A stretch of DNA of 38,801 nt from contig CP070764.1 in NCBI GenBank assembly GCA_020349245.1, positions 4,026,677 through 4,065,477 on the forward strand. The letters are read 5' to 3'. This DNA comes from Chloroflexota bacterium (GTDB taxonomy: Bacteria; Chloroflexota; Anaerolineae; Anaerolineales; UBA4823). How positions within the stretch are numbered: the first letter of the stretch is position 1; every line of letters starts with the position of its first letter. The notes beneath the pieces were generated by a model. That model saw only the letters and a list, made by a program, of their open reading frames with translations, was not told the origin of the DNA and searched no databases. A program made the translations under genes and the position numbers. Below, piece after piece: positions 8,731 to 18,827 of the stretch.

Positions 8731-9146
8731 TGGATTCAGAAACACTTTTTGGTTATAAAGAAGTGCCACACACTGCCGATTGGGAATTGGAGGTGTGGGC
8801 TCCTGATTTGAGCAGCTTGTTGGTACAGGCTGCTAAAGGGATGTACCACCTCGCCGGAGTAAAGCTTTCCTCCCAACCTCGCATTCAGCATAGATTTCAA
8901 TTGATTTATCATGATCCAGAATCGCTGCTAATTGATTTTCTATCAGAGTTAATCTTCCTGATCGAAGCCGAAAATTTATCTTTTGATCAATTCGAAATCA
9001 AATTAAATAATGGGCAATTGATCGCGGATCTCAATGGAGGAAAACTTGCCTTAATTTCCAAAGAGATCAAAGCTGCCACTTTTCACAAACTGAAGATTCA
9101 AGAAACTGATCAAGGTTTGGTCGCTAACATTGTTTTCGATGTCTGA
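8730..9146 (+). CDS. Archease, activator of the RNA ligase RtcB
   Basis: A 138-residue protein of the archease family, which speeds guanylylation of RtcB and allows multiple turnover in RNA repair or tRNA splicing. The signature HTADW (His14-Asp17) near the N-terminus and the C-terminal Asp137-Val138 are the usual metal-binding positions, and the [10 protein letters not shown] segment near the end matches the family's conserved TxH region. The start is GTG at 8730; an ATG at 8728 is in another frame. It is followed after 41 bases by rtcB, so the two proteins are made from one transcript. Confidence 0.88.
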   Translation: MDSETLFGYKEVPHTADWELEVWAPDLSSLLVQAAKGMYHLAGVKLSSQPRIQHRFQLIYHDPESLLIDFLSELIFLIEAENLSFDQFEIKLNNGQLIADLNGGKLALISKEIKAATFHKLKIQETDQGLVANIVFDV

Positions 9147-9187
9147 CCAGAAACTGTGCAGTTCAATCGATGATCGGAGGTATTGAT

Positions 9188-10639
9188 ATGGTTGGTCTCC
9201 GAGATTTAAAGCAAATAAACCGTTACGAATGGGAGATTCCAAAATCTCATCGTCCAGACATGCTGGTACCGGTGCGAATATTTGCCACCCGGGAGCTTCT
9301 GGAGCAGATTCAAAATGATAAATCACTCGAACAAGCTGCCAATGCGGCAACGCTGCCTGGCTTAGTTGACCGCGTTGTAGTCATGCCCGATGTGCATCAG
9401 GGATATGGATTCCCAATCGGAGGGGTGGCCGCCACCCGGCTCCCGCACGGGATTATCTCACCCGGTGCCATCGGTTACGATATCAATTGTGGAGTTCGCC
9501 TGCTGGCATCACAAATAGAGTTTGAAGCAGTTAAACCTCATCTGTCTGATCTGGCGACCTCACTCAACAGTTTATGTCCCAGCGGTGTTGGCAAAAAAGG
9601 TCATTTGAAACTAAAAATTCCTGAGCTTGATAAAGTATGCCGGGAGGGAAGCCGGTGGGCTCTTCAGCATGGTTATGCCACAGAAGCAGATCTGCACCGA
9701 ACGGAGGAAGGTGGTTGCCTGGCTGGAGCCGATCCATCGAAAATCAGTAAACGAGCTAAAGAACGCGGTTTGCCCCAGCTGGGGACGTTAGGTGCTGGAA
9801 ACCATTTCATCGAGGTGGATGTTGTTGACCAGGTATTCCACCCCAAAGCTGCCCAAGTGATGGGCCTCACGGTAGGTCATCTGGTGGTGATGATTCACTG
9901 TGGATCGCGCGGTTTCGGGCACCAAATCTGTACTGATTACGTGCGCGAATTTCAATCAGCCGTCCGCCGGTATTCAATTCAGCTGCCTGACCGCGAACTG
10001 GTTTGTGCCCCTCTCGATTCCCCAGAAGGTCAGGCATACCTGGGTGCCATGCGCGGGGCAGCTAATTATGCCTTTGCAAACCGCCAGGTACTCGCCCACT
10101 TCGCTCGCCAGGCATTTGAAAAGACTCTGGCTGGAATCGTTGCCAATTGGCACCTTCACCAGGTTTACGACATCGCCCACAATATGGGTAAGATCGAAAC
10201 ACACATGGTTGATGAAGAACCCGTAGAAGTCTGTGTTCATCGTAAAGGAGCAACTCGTGCCTTTGGACCCGGTTCTGAAGGTTTACCTGGTGAATACAAG
10301 GCAATCGGTCAACCTGTGCTCGTACCCGGGAGCATGGGAACAGCTTCCTGGGTCCTGGTTGGCACCGAAGAGAGTATGCAGCGTTCATTCGGATCATCTT
10401 GCCACGGTGCTGGACGGACGATGAGTCGCAGTAAGGCAAAAAAGTCGATCTGGGGGGAAGATCTGAGAAATGAGCTCCAATCTCAGGGTATCCAGATCCG
10501 CGCAGGATCAATGGCGGGTTTAGCTGAAGAAGCCCCCCAGGCATATAAAGATGTTGATCTTGTCGTCGAGACTGTCCACAACGCTGGTATCGCCAACAAA
10601 GTCGCCAGACTGCGACCGGTGGCAGTGATTAAGGGATAA
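9188..10639 (+). CDS. rtcB: RNA-splicing ligase RtcB
   Basis: A 483-residue GTP-dependent RNA ligase that joins 2',3'-cyclic phosphate (or 3'-phosphate) ends to 5'-hydroxyl ends. The catalytic set is complete: Asp98 and Cys101 in YDINCGVR, His206 in GAGNHFIEV, His237 in MIHCGSRG, His331 in YDIAHN, and the guanylylated His406 in [11 protein letters not shown]. These match the archaeal enzyme at almost the same positions. The ATG at 9188 has GGAGG 8 bases upstream; an in-frame ATG at 9170 precedes that site and is unlikely to be used. It pairs with the archease gene just upstream. Confidence 0.95.
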   Translation: MVGLRDLKQINRYEWEIPKSHRPDMLVPVRIFATRELLEQIQNDKSLEQAANAATLPGLVDRVVVMPDVHQGYGFPIGGVAATRLPHGIISPGAIGYDINCGVRLLASQIEFEAVKPHLSDLATSLNSLCPSGVGKKGHLKLKIPELDKVCREGSRWALQHGYATEADLHRTEEGGCLAGADPSKISKRAKERGLPQLGTLGAGNHFIEVDVVDQVFHPKAAQVMGLTVGHLVVMIHCGSRGFGHQICTDYVREFQSAVRRYSIQLPDRELVCAPLDSPEGQAYLGAMRGAANYAFANRQVLAHFARQAFEKTLAGIVANWHLHQVYDIAHNMGKIETHMVDEEPVEVCVHRKGATRAFGPGSEGLPGEYKAIGQPVLVPGSMGTASWVLVGTEESMQRSFGSSCHGAGRTMSRSKAKKSIWGEDLRNELQSQGIQIRAGSMAGLAEEAPQAYKDVDLVVETVHNAGIANKVARLRPVAVIKG

Positions 10640-10780
10640 TTTCTATCCGGGTATTAACCCAAACAGATTGGGACCAAAAAGCTCGTCTTTATAGAAACAG
10701 CTATCCTGGTTGGAGGGGTCTTTCAGCCTGGCGTTAGCAGCTGGTAAAAAAATTAATTTGCAGAAATTCAGCCAGCTCGT

Positions 10781-11530
10781 TCAGTGTGACAGGATTTGAG
10801 ATAGGAACAGCTTGGTGCGGTCCTCCTGGGGGTTGTGGAAGATATCATGGGGGCTGCCGGTTTCAACGATCAAGCCTTCATCAAAAAAATACATTCGATC
10901 TGCTACCCCGCGGGCAAACCCCATCTCGTGGGTGACAACCAGCATCGTCATGCCCGTTTTGGCCAATTCGATCATCACATCCAGTACCTCTTTGATCATC
11001 TCGGGATCTAACGCAGAAGTTGGCTCATCAAAGAGCATTATTTTCGGCTGCATCGCCAGAGCACGGGCGATAGCCACCCGCTGTTGCTGTCCTCCTGAAA
11101 GCTGGTTCGGATACTTTTGAGCCTGTTCCGGGATCCCCACCCGGTTAAGCAGTTGCATTCCAATCTCCTCCGCCTGCTTTTTCGACCATTTGCGAACCTG
11201 AATAGGAGCCAAGGTGATGTTTTCCAATACACTCAAATGGGGGAACAGGTTGAATTGCTGGAATACCATACCTGTCTCCATGCGTACAGCTTCGATATTG
11301 TGTACATCCTTGGTTAATTCAATCCCATCAATAATTATTTTGCCTTGCTGGTGCTCTTCGAGGCGGTTTAAAGTGCGGATAAAGGTCGATTTACCAGACC
11401 CAGAAGGTCCAAAAATTACGACTACTTCTCCGCGGTTAACCTCCATCGAAATCCCCCGCAGTGCTTCGAAATGACCAAACCACTTATGCACATCGTAGCA
11501 TTGGATGATCGGATCGGATGTATCATTCAT
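10781..11530 (-). CDS. Polar amino acid ABC transporter ATPase (GlnQ/ArtP type)
   Basis: A 249-residue ABC ATPase with Walker [10 protein letters not shown] (41-49), a Q-loop in [12 protein letters not shown], signature LSGGQQQR, Walker [14 protein letters not shown] and the H-loop [10 protein letters not shown]. The residues after the Q-loop and the short C-terminus are typical of GlnQ-type subunits of glutamine and other polar amino acid importers. No permease or binding-protein gene is adjacent, so it must work with partners encoded elsewhere. It begins 84 bases after the ybaK-like gene and may be the last gene of the transcript that starts at the two-component system. GGGAG precedes the ATG. 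Confidence 0.9.
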   Translation of the reverse strand: MNDTSDPIIQCYDVHKWFGHFEALRGISMEVNRGEVVVIFGPSGSGKSTFIRTLNRLEEHQQGKIIIDGIELTKDVHNIEAVRMETGMVFQQFNLFPHLSVLENITLAPIQVRKWSKKQAEEIGMQLLNRVGIPEQAQKYPNQLSGGQQQRVAIARALAMQPKIMLFDEPTSALDPEMIKEVLDVMIELAKTGMTMLVVTHEMGFARGVADRMYFFDEGLIVETGSPHDIFHNPQEDRTKLFLSQILSH

Positions 11531-11614
11531 GAACTACTCCCTGAAATCCAGATAGAGAAATTATAGGGCTTTAATGAAAATCACACAAGCGCGCCTGTAG
11601 ATCTTTCTTTTCAT

Positions 11615-12088
11615 TCACCGGCTGATCGAGGCAGTAATTGCTTTTGTGATTTTGATCAGCGCCTCTGTGGCTATGCGAATATCAAGACCCCGTTGTCCAC
11701 CTGATATGTATATTGCCTCCTGAACCTGGGCGCTATCGTCCACCACAACTTGGAAATTGCGGTGCAGCAATGCCAGCGGAGAGATCCCACCTGTTTGTAA
11801 CCCGGTAAGATGCTCAGCTTCTCTCTGTGTCGCCAAGCGGATCTTTTTCTCTCCAACGGCTTTCGCCAGGGACTTTAAATTCACCTCGTGTGGTGCGGGT
11901 ACAAGTGCCAATATCGATCTGCCTCCAGTTAGCCTAACAGCAACGATCGTCTTATAGACCAGGTCTGGATCTACTCCCATGAAGGACGCCGCCTCCAGAG
12001 CGCTTAGCTTCTCAACGGGAAGTTCGATAGCTTCATAGGGAATGCCCTGTGATTCCAGCAAGCGGGTCACATTGTTCTTAATGGTCAT
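11615..12088 (-). CDS. ybaK: YbaK/EbsC-type aminoacyl-tRNA deacylase
   Basis: A 157-residue single-domain protein of the YbaK/ProX family, which hydrolyses mischarged tRNAs (Cys-tRNA-Pro in the best-studied member). Supporting features are the conserved lysine in the DLVYKTIVA segment (about residue 46), LALVPAPHEVNLKSLAKAVG, the TGLQTGGISPLAL loop, and IYISGGQRGLDI near the end. It begins 9 bases after the sensor kinase stop codon and has GAGGAT upstream, so it is in the kinase operon. The exact tRNA specificity cannot be read from the sequence. Confidence 0.88.
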   Translation of the reverse strand: MTIKNNVTRLLESQGIPYEAIELPVEKLSALEAASFMGVDPDLVYKTIVAVRLTGGRSILALVPAPHEVNLKSLAKAVGEKKIRLATQREAEHLTGLQTGGISPLALLHRNFQVVVDDSAQVQEAIYISGGQRGLDIRIATEALIKITKAITASISR

Positions 12089-12097
12089 GCTGATCCT

Positions 12098-13489
12098 CTA
12101 AACTTCACCGATGGGGAAAGATAATCGAAAAGTGGCACCGCCACCAGGGTTATTGATGGCGTTCAAGGTTCCACCTTGTGCTTCCGCAAGCTGCCGGGCG
12201 ATGGCTAATCCTAAACCGCTGCCCCCCTCAGACCGACTTCGGCTTTGATCGAGTCGATAAAATCGCGTAAAGATTAATTCTTGAGCTTCTTCCGGGATTC
12301 CTGGACCATTATCGATCACAGATACCAGGACCATATCTGGTGCAAATCTCAAACGGGTTTCAATCCAGCTCTGATCTGGTGTAAATCGTAACGCGTTCGA
12401 AAGTAAATTGCTGCAAATCTGCTCCACCCTACCAGGATCCACTTCAATCTCCCTACCCTCCCCGAATACCTCAAATCTCAGATCAATCTCTCTTTCTATC
12501 GCCTTCGCTTTAAAATTATCCAGGACTCGTTCAACCAACTTGTGCAAATCAGTAGGGACCATTTCAAGCTGCAGCTGTCCTGAATCTGCCAATGCGAGTG
12601 TTCGCAGGTCATCTACCAGACGAGTGAGAAGCATATTCTGTTCCAAAATCGAGGTTATATTTTCGGAGGTTGGCGGGTAAACACCATCCTGGATAGCTTC
12701 TAATTGAGCACGCTGCACAGCCAGGGGTGTGCGCAGCTCGTGAGCAATATCAGCTGTCATCGCTCTCCGGTTGTGCTCCGCATTCTCCAGTTCATTGGCC
12801 ATTTGGTTGAAGGTTTTACCCAACGTGGCCAGCTCATCATCCCCAGGAATTGAAACCCGCAAGGATAAATTTCCACCCGCAAGGCTGGAGGCCGCTTCTG
12901 TCAATTGGCTGACCGGTTTTAACAATTGGGCGCTCAGCAAGAGTGCCAAGATAACCGCGAATCCGATAGCCACACCTGCAGCAACGTAGGCTGCCCTGGT
13001 GAGTCTACCAATCAGGTTGTTTTCTGCACCACTGCTGAAAACCATACCGCCCTCTGGCAGCAGAAAGCCAACAATTTCTCCCTTGTTTTCAAGTTTGATC
13101 GCTGCCTGGATCTCTGGTCCAGTTAATTTTCCACCCTGGATGCCTCCTTCGGTGTCCAGGATAAGATATCCATTAGAATCTGCCAGACGCAGCCTCTGAC
13201 TCATCATTCCCCCCATCATGCCGCCTAATCCATGAAGTCCTCCTTGATTTCCATATCTTTTCCCTGGGCTCGCACTCCCAGTGCTGAGAATTTGTTCCAC
13301 CCCAACCCATGAATCGTTCGTTTCATAATAATTCTCTAACTCGCGCACTATTCCATCAACCCCAGCCATCCCGCCCCGAAACATATATGTGCGCACCTCC
13401 TGGATCGCACTCTGCCTGACCACGATCAGTAAAGTGGCGATCGACACCAAGGCAACCAAAGTAAAGGAAATAATCAATTTAAGACGCAT
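12098..13489 (-). CDS. Membrane sensor histidine kinase with Met/Gly-rich sensor loop
   Basis: A 463-residue BaeS-like kinase: first membrane segment about 5-24, an extracytoplasmic domain to about 165, a second membrane segment about 167-189, HAMP (190-240), a dimerisation domain with phospho-acceptor His250 in DIAHELRTPL, and an ATPase domain with NLLSNALRFTP, DNGPGIP and GGSGLGLAI. The sensor domain carries HGLGGMMGGMM near residues 86-96, a composition shared with the exported protein encoded two genes upstream. Met/His-rich segments often bind copper or silver, so metal sensing is a reasonable but unproven idea. It is 39 bases downstream of the response regulator. Confidence 0.92.
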   Translation of the reverse strand: MRLKLIISFTLVALVSIATLLIVVRQSAIQEVRTYMFRGGMAGVDGIVRELENYYETNDSWVGVEQILSTGSASPGKRYGNQGGLHGLGGMMGGMMSQRLRLADSNGYLILDTEGGIQGGKLTGPEIQAAIKLENKGEIVGFLLPEGGMVFSSGAENNLIGRLTRAAYVAAGVAIGFAVILALLLSAQLLKPVSQLTEAASSLAGGNLSLRVSIPGDDELATLGKTFNQMANELENAEHNRRAMTADIAHELRTPLAVQRAQLEAIQDGVYPPTSENITSILEQNMLLTRLVDDLRTLALADSGQLQLEMVPTDLHKLVERVLDNFKAKAIEREIDLRFEVFGEGREIEVDPGRVEQICSNLLSNALRFTPDQSWIETRLRFAPDMVLVSVIDNGPGIPEEAQELIFTRFYRLDQSRSRSEGGSGLGLAIARQLAEAQGGTLNAINNPGGGATFRLSFPIGEV

Positions 13490-13528
13490 AAAACATCCAA
13501 ATCTATAAACAGGCTATAGAAACCAGGA

Positions 13529-14218
13529 TCAGTCCCTTTTTTCCTTGACAAAGCGGTAGCCAATTCCAAAAACCGTCTCGATATAATAAGGATTTTTGGG
13601 ATCTGACTCGATCTTCGCCCGCAAATTCTTAATATGGGCATCGATCGTCCGTTCATAACCTTCATAAGCATTACCCTGGGAGGCTTCCAGCAACTGCAAG
13701 CGATTGAATACTCGACCCGGTTGAGAGGCAAGCGTTTCAATAATTTTGAACTCAGTGGGAGTAAGATCGATCACCTCGTCATCAATCGAAACCTCATATC
13801 CATCCAGGTCGATTTCCAGCGCACCAGACTTGATCACATTACTCACCTCTTTCGGTATTTTCACCCTCCTCATCACTGCCCGCACCCTGGCTACCACTTC
13901 GCGGGGCGAAAATGGCTTTGTAATGTAATCATCTGCCCCTAATTCCAACCCGATAAGGCGATCAGTCTCCTCGACTCTGGCGGTAACCATAATAATCGGT
14001 GTGTCGCTTTTACGTCGAATTTCTCGAGCGATATCCAGACCATCCATTCCAGGGAGATTAAGGTCCAGAATGACCAGGTCCGGTTGTTTCTCCTCCCACA
14101 TTGATAACCCAAGATCACCTTTACTGGCGATAACGACCTGATAATTCGCCTGTTCCAGGTATTTCTGCAAAATCTGCAGCAGCTCGAGCTCATCTTCAAT
14201 TATTAATATTGTTGTCAT
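13529..14218 (-). CDS. OmpR/PhoB-family response regulator
   Basis: A 229-residue two-domain regulator. The receiver domain has the acidic pocket (IIEDE, residues 6-10), phospho-acceptor Asp52 in LVILDLNLP, Thr79 and Lys101 in TKPFSP. Residues about 130-225 are a winged-helix DNA-binding domain ending in the typical ETVFGIGYRF. It is the cognate partner of the kinase encoded immediately downstream. OmpR-type proteins bind pairs of direct repeats about 11 bp apart, and such repeats lie at 14,965-15,002 in front of the neighbouring exported protein gene, its likely target. Confidence 0.93.
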   Translation of the reverse strand: MTTILIIEDELELLQILQKYLEQANYQVVIASKGDLGLSMWEEKQPDLVILDLNLPGMDGLDIAREIRRKSDTPIIMVTARVEETDRLIGLELGADDYITKPFSPREVVARVRAVMRRVKIPKEVSNVIKSGALEIDLDGYEVSIDDEVIDLTPTEFKIIETLASQPGRVFNRLQLLEASQGNAYEGYERTIDAHIKNLRAKIESDPKNPYYIETVFGIGYRFVKEKRD

Positions 14219-14305
14219 TGCTCAAACCATGAAATTAATAGGGGAAAGAATACTGTTGGGAGATGACTTTGCCTATGGATAGAATTCTTAACATCAATCG
14301 CGTTG

Positions 14306-14347
14306 ATTATACAATACCAGTGGGCAGCTGGGATGCTGCCCACTGGT
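14306..14347 (-). promoter_or_regulatory. Perfect 12-bp hairpin followed by a TATAAT box, before the response regulator
   Basis: ACCAGTGGGCAG (14316-14327) and CTGCCCACTGGT (14336-14347) form a perfect 12-bp stem with an 8-base loop between the exported protein gene and the response regulator gene. On the minus strand it is followed by ATTG and then TATAAT (14311-14306), a probable -10 box for the regulator-kinase operon. No long T-tract follows, so it is at most a partial terminator. It may separate expression of the two transcripts. Confidence 0.5.
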
Positions 14348-14383
14348 GAAGACCGATTGCGCTATGCAACCTAATTCTGGCGA

Positions 14384-14905
14384 TCAGGGAGAATTCCACC
14401 AACCGTGATGTCCACCATGAAATCCCGACTGGAAGCCATAACCTCCACAACCACCATATCCTGATCCATACCCCCCACCCTGCATCCTATTTTGCATGTA
14501 ATCTGCCTGTTCCTGGGTTAGGAGACCATCTTCAACTGCCTTTGACAGCATCTCGGAGCGCGCTTTCAGCATCAATGCATTGAACTCCGCTGAACTAAAT
14601 CCTTCAGATTGAGCGATCTGCCACATCATTTCACCAGAATTGTGGCGATTTTGAACCTCCTCCGGTGATAAGCCCAATGCTTCAGCAAAAGCCTCAATCA
14701 TTAGGTCATGATAAGGTCCTTCTTGACCTTCTGACCAATTCCCATGCATACCGCCAAACCCCCTCCAACCTCCCATCATCCCTGGACCAAAGGCGGGATC
14801 CTGGAAAGGTGGTTGCGTTTCTGATTGGGCGAATGCCAGACCTGCCAAACCGAGGGTCAATACTGCAATGCCAAGTGCACCAACAATCAATAAATTTCTT
14901 TTCAT
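14384..14905 (-). CDS. Exported Met/Gly/His-rich protein beside a two-component system
   Basis: A 173-residue protein with a clear Sec signal peptide (cleavage likely after LAFA, about residue 26). The mature part has a Met/Gly/Trp/His-rich N-terminal section (GPGMMGGWRGFGGMHGNW), a helical middle (residues about 68-140; LGLSPEEVQNRHNSGEMMW and LLTQEQADYMQNRM, reminiscent of DUF2680-like proteins), and a Gly/Tyr/His-rich tail. It may buffer metals or stabilise the envelope, and no enzyme motif is seen. AGGAG precedes the ATG. A TATAAG box at 14955-14960 and four 11-bp-spaced repeats upstream suggest direct control by the adjacent response regulator. Confidence 0.8.
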   Translation of the reverse strand: MKRNLLIVGALGIAVLTLGLAGLAFAQSETQPPFQDPAFGPGMMGGWRGFGGMHGNWSEGQEGPYHDLMIEAFAEALGLSPEEVQNRHNSGEMMWQIAQSEGFSSAEFNALMLKARSEMLSKAVEDGLLTQEQADYMQNRMQGGGYGSGYGGCGGYGFQSGFHGGHHGWWNSP

Positions 14906-14964
14906 GATAAAACTCCTGTTTTACTTTTTTATCTCATCACTTGGTCAATGTTATCTTATACATA

Positions 14965-15002
14965 TGAAGATCATGTGAAGATTATCTGAATGACCTTTGA
15001 AT
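14965..15002 (-). promoter_or_regulatory. OmpR-family operator: four TGAA-type repeats at 11-bp period
   Basis: On the plus strand TGAAGAT occurs at 14965 and 14976, TGAATGA at 14987 and TGAATTT at 14998, each exactly 11 bases apart. Read towards the gene this is ATCTTCA-N4-ATCTTCA, the geometry bound head-to-tail by OmpR/PhoB-family dimers. The array abuts the likely -10 box (TATAAG, 14960-14955) and ends about 60 bases before the exported protein's ATG, as expected for an activator site overlapping the -35 region. Confidence 0.65.
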
Positions 15003-15585
15003 TTTCTCCCCAACACGGAACAGGGATGCAAAGGGTATCCGGTGCCGATCCAGTTGTTTATCAACCTGCACAAATTTAATTAACTCAGGATATTTGCACT
15101 CATCATAATTATGGCATCCCCTTGCTTTACGTTGACAAACTCCTGTGCGCATTCGGATGCTAGAAAGTGATCAGGATAATCGATGAACAGCTTGGGGAAT
15201 TGACTAACAACACAGGAAAGACTTACCATCCAGAATTTCTAGACATATATGATCATCAATACCCCAGACACCAGGAAGCTGAGGGGTTTAGCTATCGTTG
15301 CGGTAATTGATATGTTTGAAAATAAACAGGTGAGTCTTTCTGAATGCCGATCTCACCCTGAAAAAGGTAGTTATAGAGATCTTTCACCCACCTTGCGAGA
15401 GGAATTCTTGTGTTTATAAAGAGAAGTAGGGGAACGATATGCGCCTTCGGACGCATGGTCAAAAGTGTACAAATACATGGATGAGAGTTCATAGCAGGCA
15501 AGCTGAATTCCGTTCGGCCTCAATTTTCGATCCGTCAAACGTGATTTCTAAGCATATCCATTGATGATCAGCCTCCAGAAAAACT
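15003..15585. other. Gene-free stretch between uvrB and the exported protein gene
   Basis: No convincing gene is seen here. A 69-codon open frame on the minus strand (15501-15292) has no recognisable motif and no ribosome-binding site. A weak ACCCC/GGGGT inverted repeat lies near 15262-15288 without a T-tract. The stretch may hold an unrecognised small RNA or the worn remains of a gene, but nothing in the sequence demonstrates either. Confidence 0.5.
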
Positions 15586-17622
15586 TCACTCCTCACCTGC
15601 CAGCAGGTGAATCTTCTCCCAGGGGGGTAGATTTGATTCCTCAGCCAGCACAGCCCGCAGCTCAAAAATCTGGTCTCGTAATACGGCAGCCTTCTCAAAC
15701 TGCAGATCCTTGGCAGCGATCTTCATTTGTTTTTCCAGTTCTGCGATCAGCTGCTGGATTTCGGATTTTGGCAGTGCAGCTGCACCTCTAACCCGATATT
15801 CGGCTTTCGTCTCCGCCACAGATTGGACTGCAACCTGGTCCGTCAAGTCTCTCACAGCTTTCACGATGCCGATCGGCTCGATACCATGTGCTTCATTATA
15901 TGCATTTTGTTTTGCCCGGCGCCGGTTTGTCTCATCGATCGCCCTTTGCATTGAATCAGTGGCTTTATCGGCATACATGATCACTTTCCCCTGAACATGC
16001 CGGGCTGCTCGTCCGATGGTCTGGATTAAGGCAGTGTCTGAACGCAGGAATCCCTCCTTATCCGCATCCAGGATAGCTACCAGCGAGACTTCCGGTAGGT
16101 CCAGGCCTTCTCTCAGAAGGTTTATTCCCACCACCACGTCAAAAACCCCGAGGCGCAGATCGCGCAGTATGCCAACCCGTTCCAGCGTATCAATTTCCGA
16201 GTGCAGGTAATGGACCTTGACCCCCATTTCCATCAGATAATCGGAAAGCTTCTCTGCCATGCGCTTGGTCAAGGTCGTCACCAGAGTGCGCTCTCCACGC
16301 TCCACACGCTGGTTGATTTCAGAGATCAGATCGTCCACCTGCCCTTCTATCGGTCTTACCTCAACTTGTGGATCAACCAAACCAGTGGGGCGGATAATCT
16401 GTTCTACCACCTGATCGGCCTTATTAAGTTCATAAGGACCCGGCGTGGCCGAGGTATAGATGGCAAATCCCATCGCTTCTTCAAACTCTGAGAAGGTCAA
16501 AGGGCGGTTATCGAGTGCAGATGGCAGCCGAAAACCATACTCAACGAGTACTTCTTTGCGAGACCGATCCCCGTTATACATGCCCCGCACCTGAGGAATT
16601 GTCATGTGGGATTCATCTATCACCAGCAGGTAATCACCGGGGAGGTAATCCATCAATGTCCACGGGTGCGAGCCTGCCGCTCGCTGATCCATATGCCGAG
16701 AATAGTTCTCGATACCAGAACAATAGCCAACTTCGCGCAGCATTTCCATGTCGTACAATGTGCGCTGCTCAAGTCGTTGCGCTTCTAAGAGCTTCTCCTC
16801 CCTGCGAAAATATTCCAACCGCTCACCCAGTTCATTTTCGATATCCCCGATAGCAGCGCGCAACTTCTCCTCTTCAGTGATGAAGTGTTTGGCAGGGTAG
16901 ATCGCCACAGAGGCTAATTCTCGCCTCAGTTCCCCTGTCACAGGGCTGAACTCGACGATCCGTTCAACCTCATCACCAAAGAAGGTGATCCGGTATCCGA
17001 ACTTATCCTGGTAGGCCGGGATCACTTCCAGAGTATCCCCACGCACACGAAAGGTGCCAGGCCTTAATTCCATATCATTGCGTTCGTAGTGGCTTTCAAC
17101 CATCTGCCTCAGCAGCGCGGTCCGGCGATATACTTTCCCGCTTTCCAAGTTGATCACCACGCGGCCATATGCCTCCGGGTTGCCAAGCCCGTAAATACAG
17201 GATACAGAAGCCACAATGACCACATCCCGGCGAGACATCAATGCCGTGGTAGCTGCTAATCGCAACCGTTCGATTTCTTCGTTTACATCGGTCTCTTTCT
17301 CAATGAATAAATCATGGCGGGGGACATATGCTTCAGGTTGGTAATAATCATAATAAGAGACAAAATACTCCACTGCATTTTCAGGGAAGAAATCTTTAAA
17401 CTCCGCATAGAGCTGCGCTGCTAGGGTCTTATTGTGCGCCATAACCAGGGCAGGTTTCTGGATTTGCTCAATGACCGCAGCAATGGTATACGTTTTGCCG
17501 GTTCCCGTCGCTCCTAACAGCACCTGGTCGCGGTATCCTTTCTCAATACCCCTGACCAGCTGGCGGATCGCTTCCGGTTGATCTCCGGTGGGTTTGAAAG
17601 GTGCTTCTAGTTTAAATTCCAT
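15586..17622 (-). CDS. uvrB: Excinuclease ABC subunit B
   Basis: A 678-residue UvrB, the damage-verifying helicase-like subunit of nucleotide excision repair. Motifs in order: Walker A GATGTGKT (37-44), the beta-hairpin region [15 protein letters not shown], the Walker B-like [18 protein letters not shown], helicase motif V/VI segments ([14 protein letters not shown] and QTIGRAARH), and a C-terminal UVR domain ([12 protein letters not shown] to [12 protein letters not shown]) that contacts UvrC. Length is normal. The ATG has TTGAGGA upstream. No uvrA or uvrC lies nearby, which is common. Confidence 0.97.
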   Translation of the reverse strand: MEFKLEAPFKPTGDQPEAIRQLVRGIEKGYRDQVLLGATGTGKTYTIAAVIEQIQKPALVMAHNKTLAAQLYAEFKDFFPENAVEYFVSYYDYYQPEAYVPRHDLFIEKETDVNEEIERLRLAATTALMSRRDVVIVASVSCIYGLGNPEAYGRVVINLESGKVYRRTALLRQMVESHYERNDMELRPGTFRVRGDTLEVIPAYQDKFGYRITFFGDEVERIVEFSPVTGELRRELASVAIYPAKHFITEEEKLRAAIGDIENELGERLEYFRREEKLLEAQRLEQRTLYDMEMLREVGYCSGIENYSRHMDQRAAGSHPWTLMDYLPGDYLLVIDESHMTIPQVRGMYNGDRSRKEVLVEYGFRLPSALDNRPLTFSEFEEAMGFAIYTSATPGPYELNKADQVVEQIIRPTGLVDPQVEVRPIEGQVDDLISEINQRVERGERTLVTTLTKRMAEKLSDYLMEMGVKVHYLHSEIDTLERVGILRDLRLGVFDVVVGINLLREGLDLPEVSLVAILDADKEGFLRSDTALIQTIGRAARHVQGKVIMYADKATDSMQRAIDETNRRRAKQNAYNEAHGIEPIGIVKAVRDLTDQVAVQSVAETKAEYRVRGAAALPKSEIQQLIAELEKQMKIAAKDLQFEKAAVLRDQIFELRAVLAEESNLPPWEKIHLLAGEE

Positions 17623-17754
17623 CGTTCCTCAACTGTTTGAATTCATCCACGCCTGAGAGAGAGTTTAACCTACCTTCAGGCGTCAAGGATTGGGTGGAAA
17701 ACTTTCGCTTAAATAATTATTACGAAGATCTACACACAATTATTTGCAGATTTT

Positions 17755-18819
17755 TTATTCTCTAACATAGATCGGATTGCTGAAGATCCAGCCTCTTCTA
17801 ACACCGAAATATTTCAGGTACACTTCCACCCGGTAAACACCGGGTTCAGTTGCGATATAGCTGCAGATCTCCCTTTTTGTCCATGTCTTGATCACCTTGC
17901 CATCCTTGAGTAATCGGCATTCGGAACGCTGTGGTAGGTGGATCTGCAGGGTGACACCAGTGTCTATTGTAATCTCTGCCCCCATTTCTACAGAGGCTTC
18001 TTTTCCCTGTGCAGTAAAGCGAAACCCGCGGGTGGGTGCTGGCAGATCATAGCCAATGAAGCAACGACCGTTGGCAAGGGCGTCGATTATTGCAGCGCGG
18101 TCCTTGGAAACATCTCCAGATAGCGGTTCCCGGATTATAAGATGGGTATTCACAGCCTGAAAATGAAACTCGTAGGGGAAGAGGATCCGTTTCAGTGGTC
18201 CAATTGATACCCGGAAGGCATGGGCGTCTGATCCGCCAACCGCCACTACCCGTTTACCAGAGGCGAGCAGCTCGTCCCATTTCTGCACTGCTTCCCTATA
18301 TGGAGCGTGGGCCACCATTTTTGGATTGAATGCGAAAAAGATCGCTCGAAACCAATTCTTAAGCAATCCTTTGAATTCAGACATGGCGTTCCACAACTCG
18401 ATCCCGGTAAAATTTCCTACCTCCCATCTTTCCCAGGAGATATCTGGTTCACCGAATACAGGTGCGGCAGGATCGACTGGATGGGCGATAAAAGCCAGCC
18501 CACCAGATTTGAGCACACTGTCAATCAACCGCTGCGGATCTTCCGCCAAGGCTGCCATTTCTCGAGTGGCTCCTATCACCAGCAGGTGATTTTTCTGAGG
18601 GTTCGCGGTTTGGTCATGTACCTCTTCTCCGACCATCAGTAAGACTTTACTGTTCCCCTCCTGATAATATCCTTCCGGGCCATTCACATAGACATTATGA
18701 TCCGTGGTAATAACCGCATCCAGGCCGGCTTTCAGCGCAGCCTGAACAATATCCCCATGGGTCCCAGAACCGTCCGAGTAGGTGGTGTGCATGTGTAAAT
18801 TGATGATCAATTCATTCAT
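17755..18819 (-). CDS. PHP-domain metallohydrolase (CehA/McbA-like)
   Basis: A 354-residue protein whose first ~230 residues are a PHP domain. Metal-binding motifs are HMHTTYSDGSGTH (9-21), TTDHN, GEEVHD, FIAHPVDP and GGSDAHAF. The last ~100 residues are a beta-rich domain (for example VEMGAEITIDTGVTLQIHL) like that of CehA-type hydrolases. PHP enzymes cleave phosphoester or ester bonds, so the substrate cannot be assigned. There is no signal peptide, so it should be cytoplasmic. It is 132 bases from uvrB and divergent from secG. Confidence 0.85.
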   Translation of the reverse strand: MNELIINLHMHTTYSDGSGTHGDIVQAALKAGLDAVITTDHNVYVNGPEGYYQEGNSKVLLMVGEEVHDQTANPQKNHLLVIGATREMAALAEDPQRLIDSVLKSGGLAFIAHPVDPAAPVFGEPDISWERWEVGNFTGIELWNAMSEFKGLLKNWFRAIFFAFNPKMVAHAPYREAVQKWDELLASGKRVVAVGGSDAHAFRVSIGPLKRILFPYEFHFQAVNTHLIIREPLSGDVSKDRAAIIDALANGRCFIGYDLPAPTRGFRFTAQGKEASVEMGAEITIDTGVTLQIHLPQRSECRLLKDGKVIKTWTKREICSYIATEPGVYRVEVYLKYFGVRRGWIFSNPIYVRE

Positions 18820-18827
18820 TGTGTGAT

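Noticed and set aside
10640..10780. Terminator between convergent rtcB and the ABC ATPase gene
   Set aside because: Only a CCCAA/TTGGG stem was found, without a T-tract, which is too weak to call.
15292..15501. 69-codon open frame on the minus strand in the gap left of uvrB
   Set aside because: It has no ribosome-binding site and no recognisable motif, and its composition is like non-coding DNA. I kept the region as a gene-free stretch.
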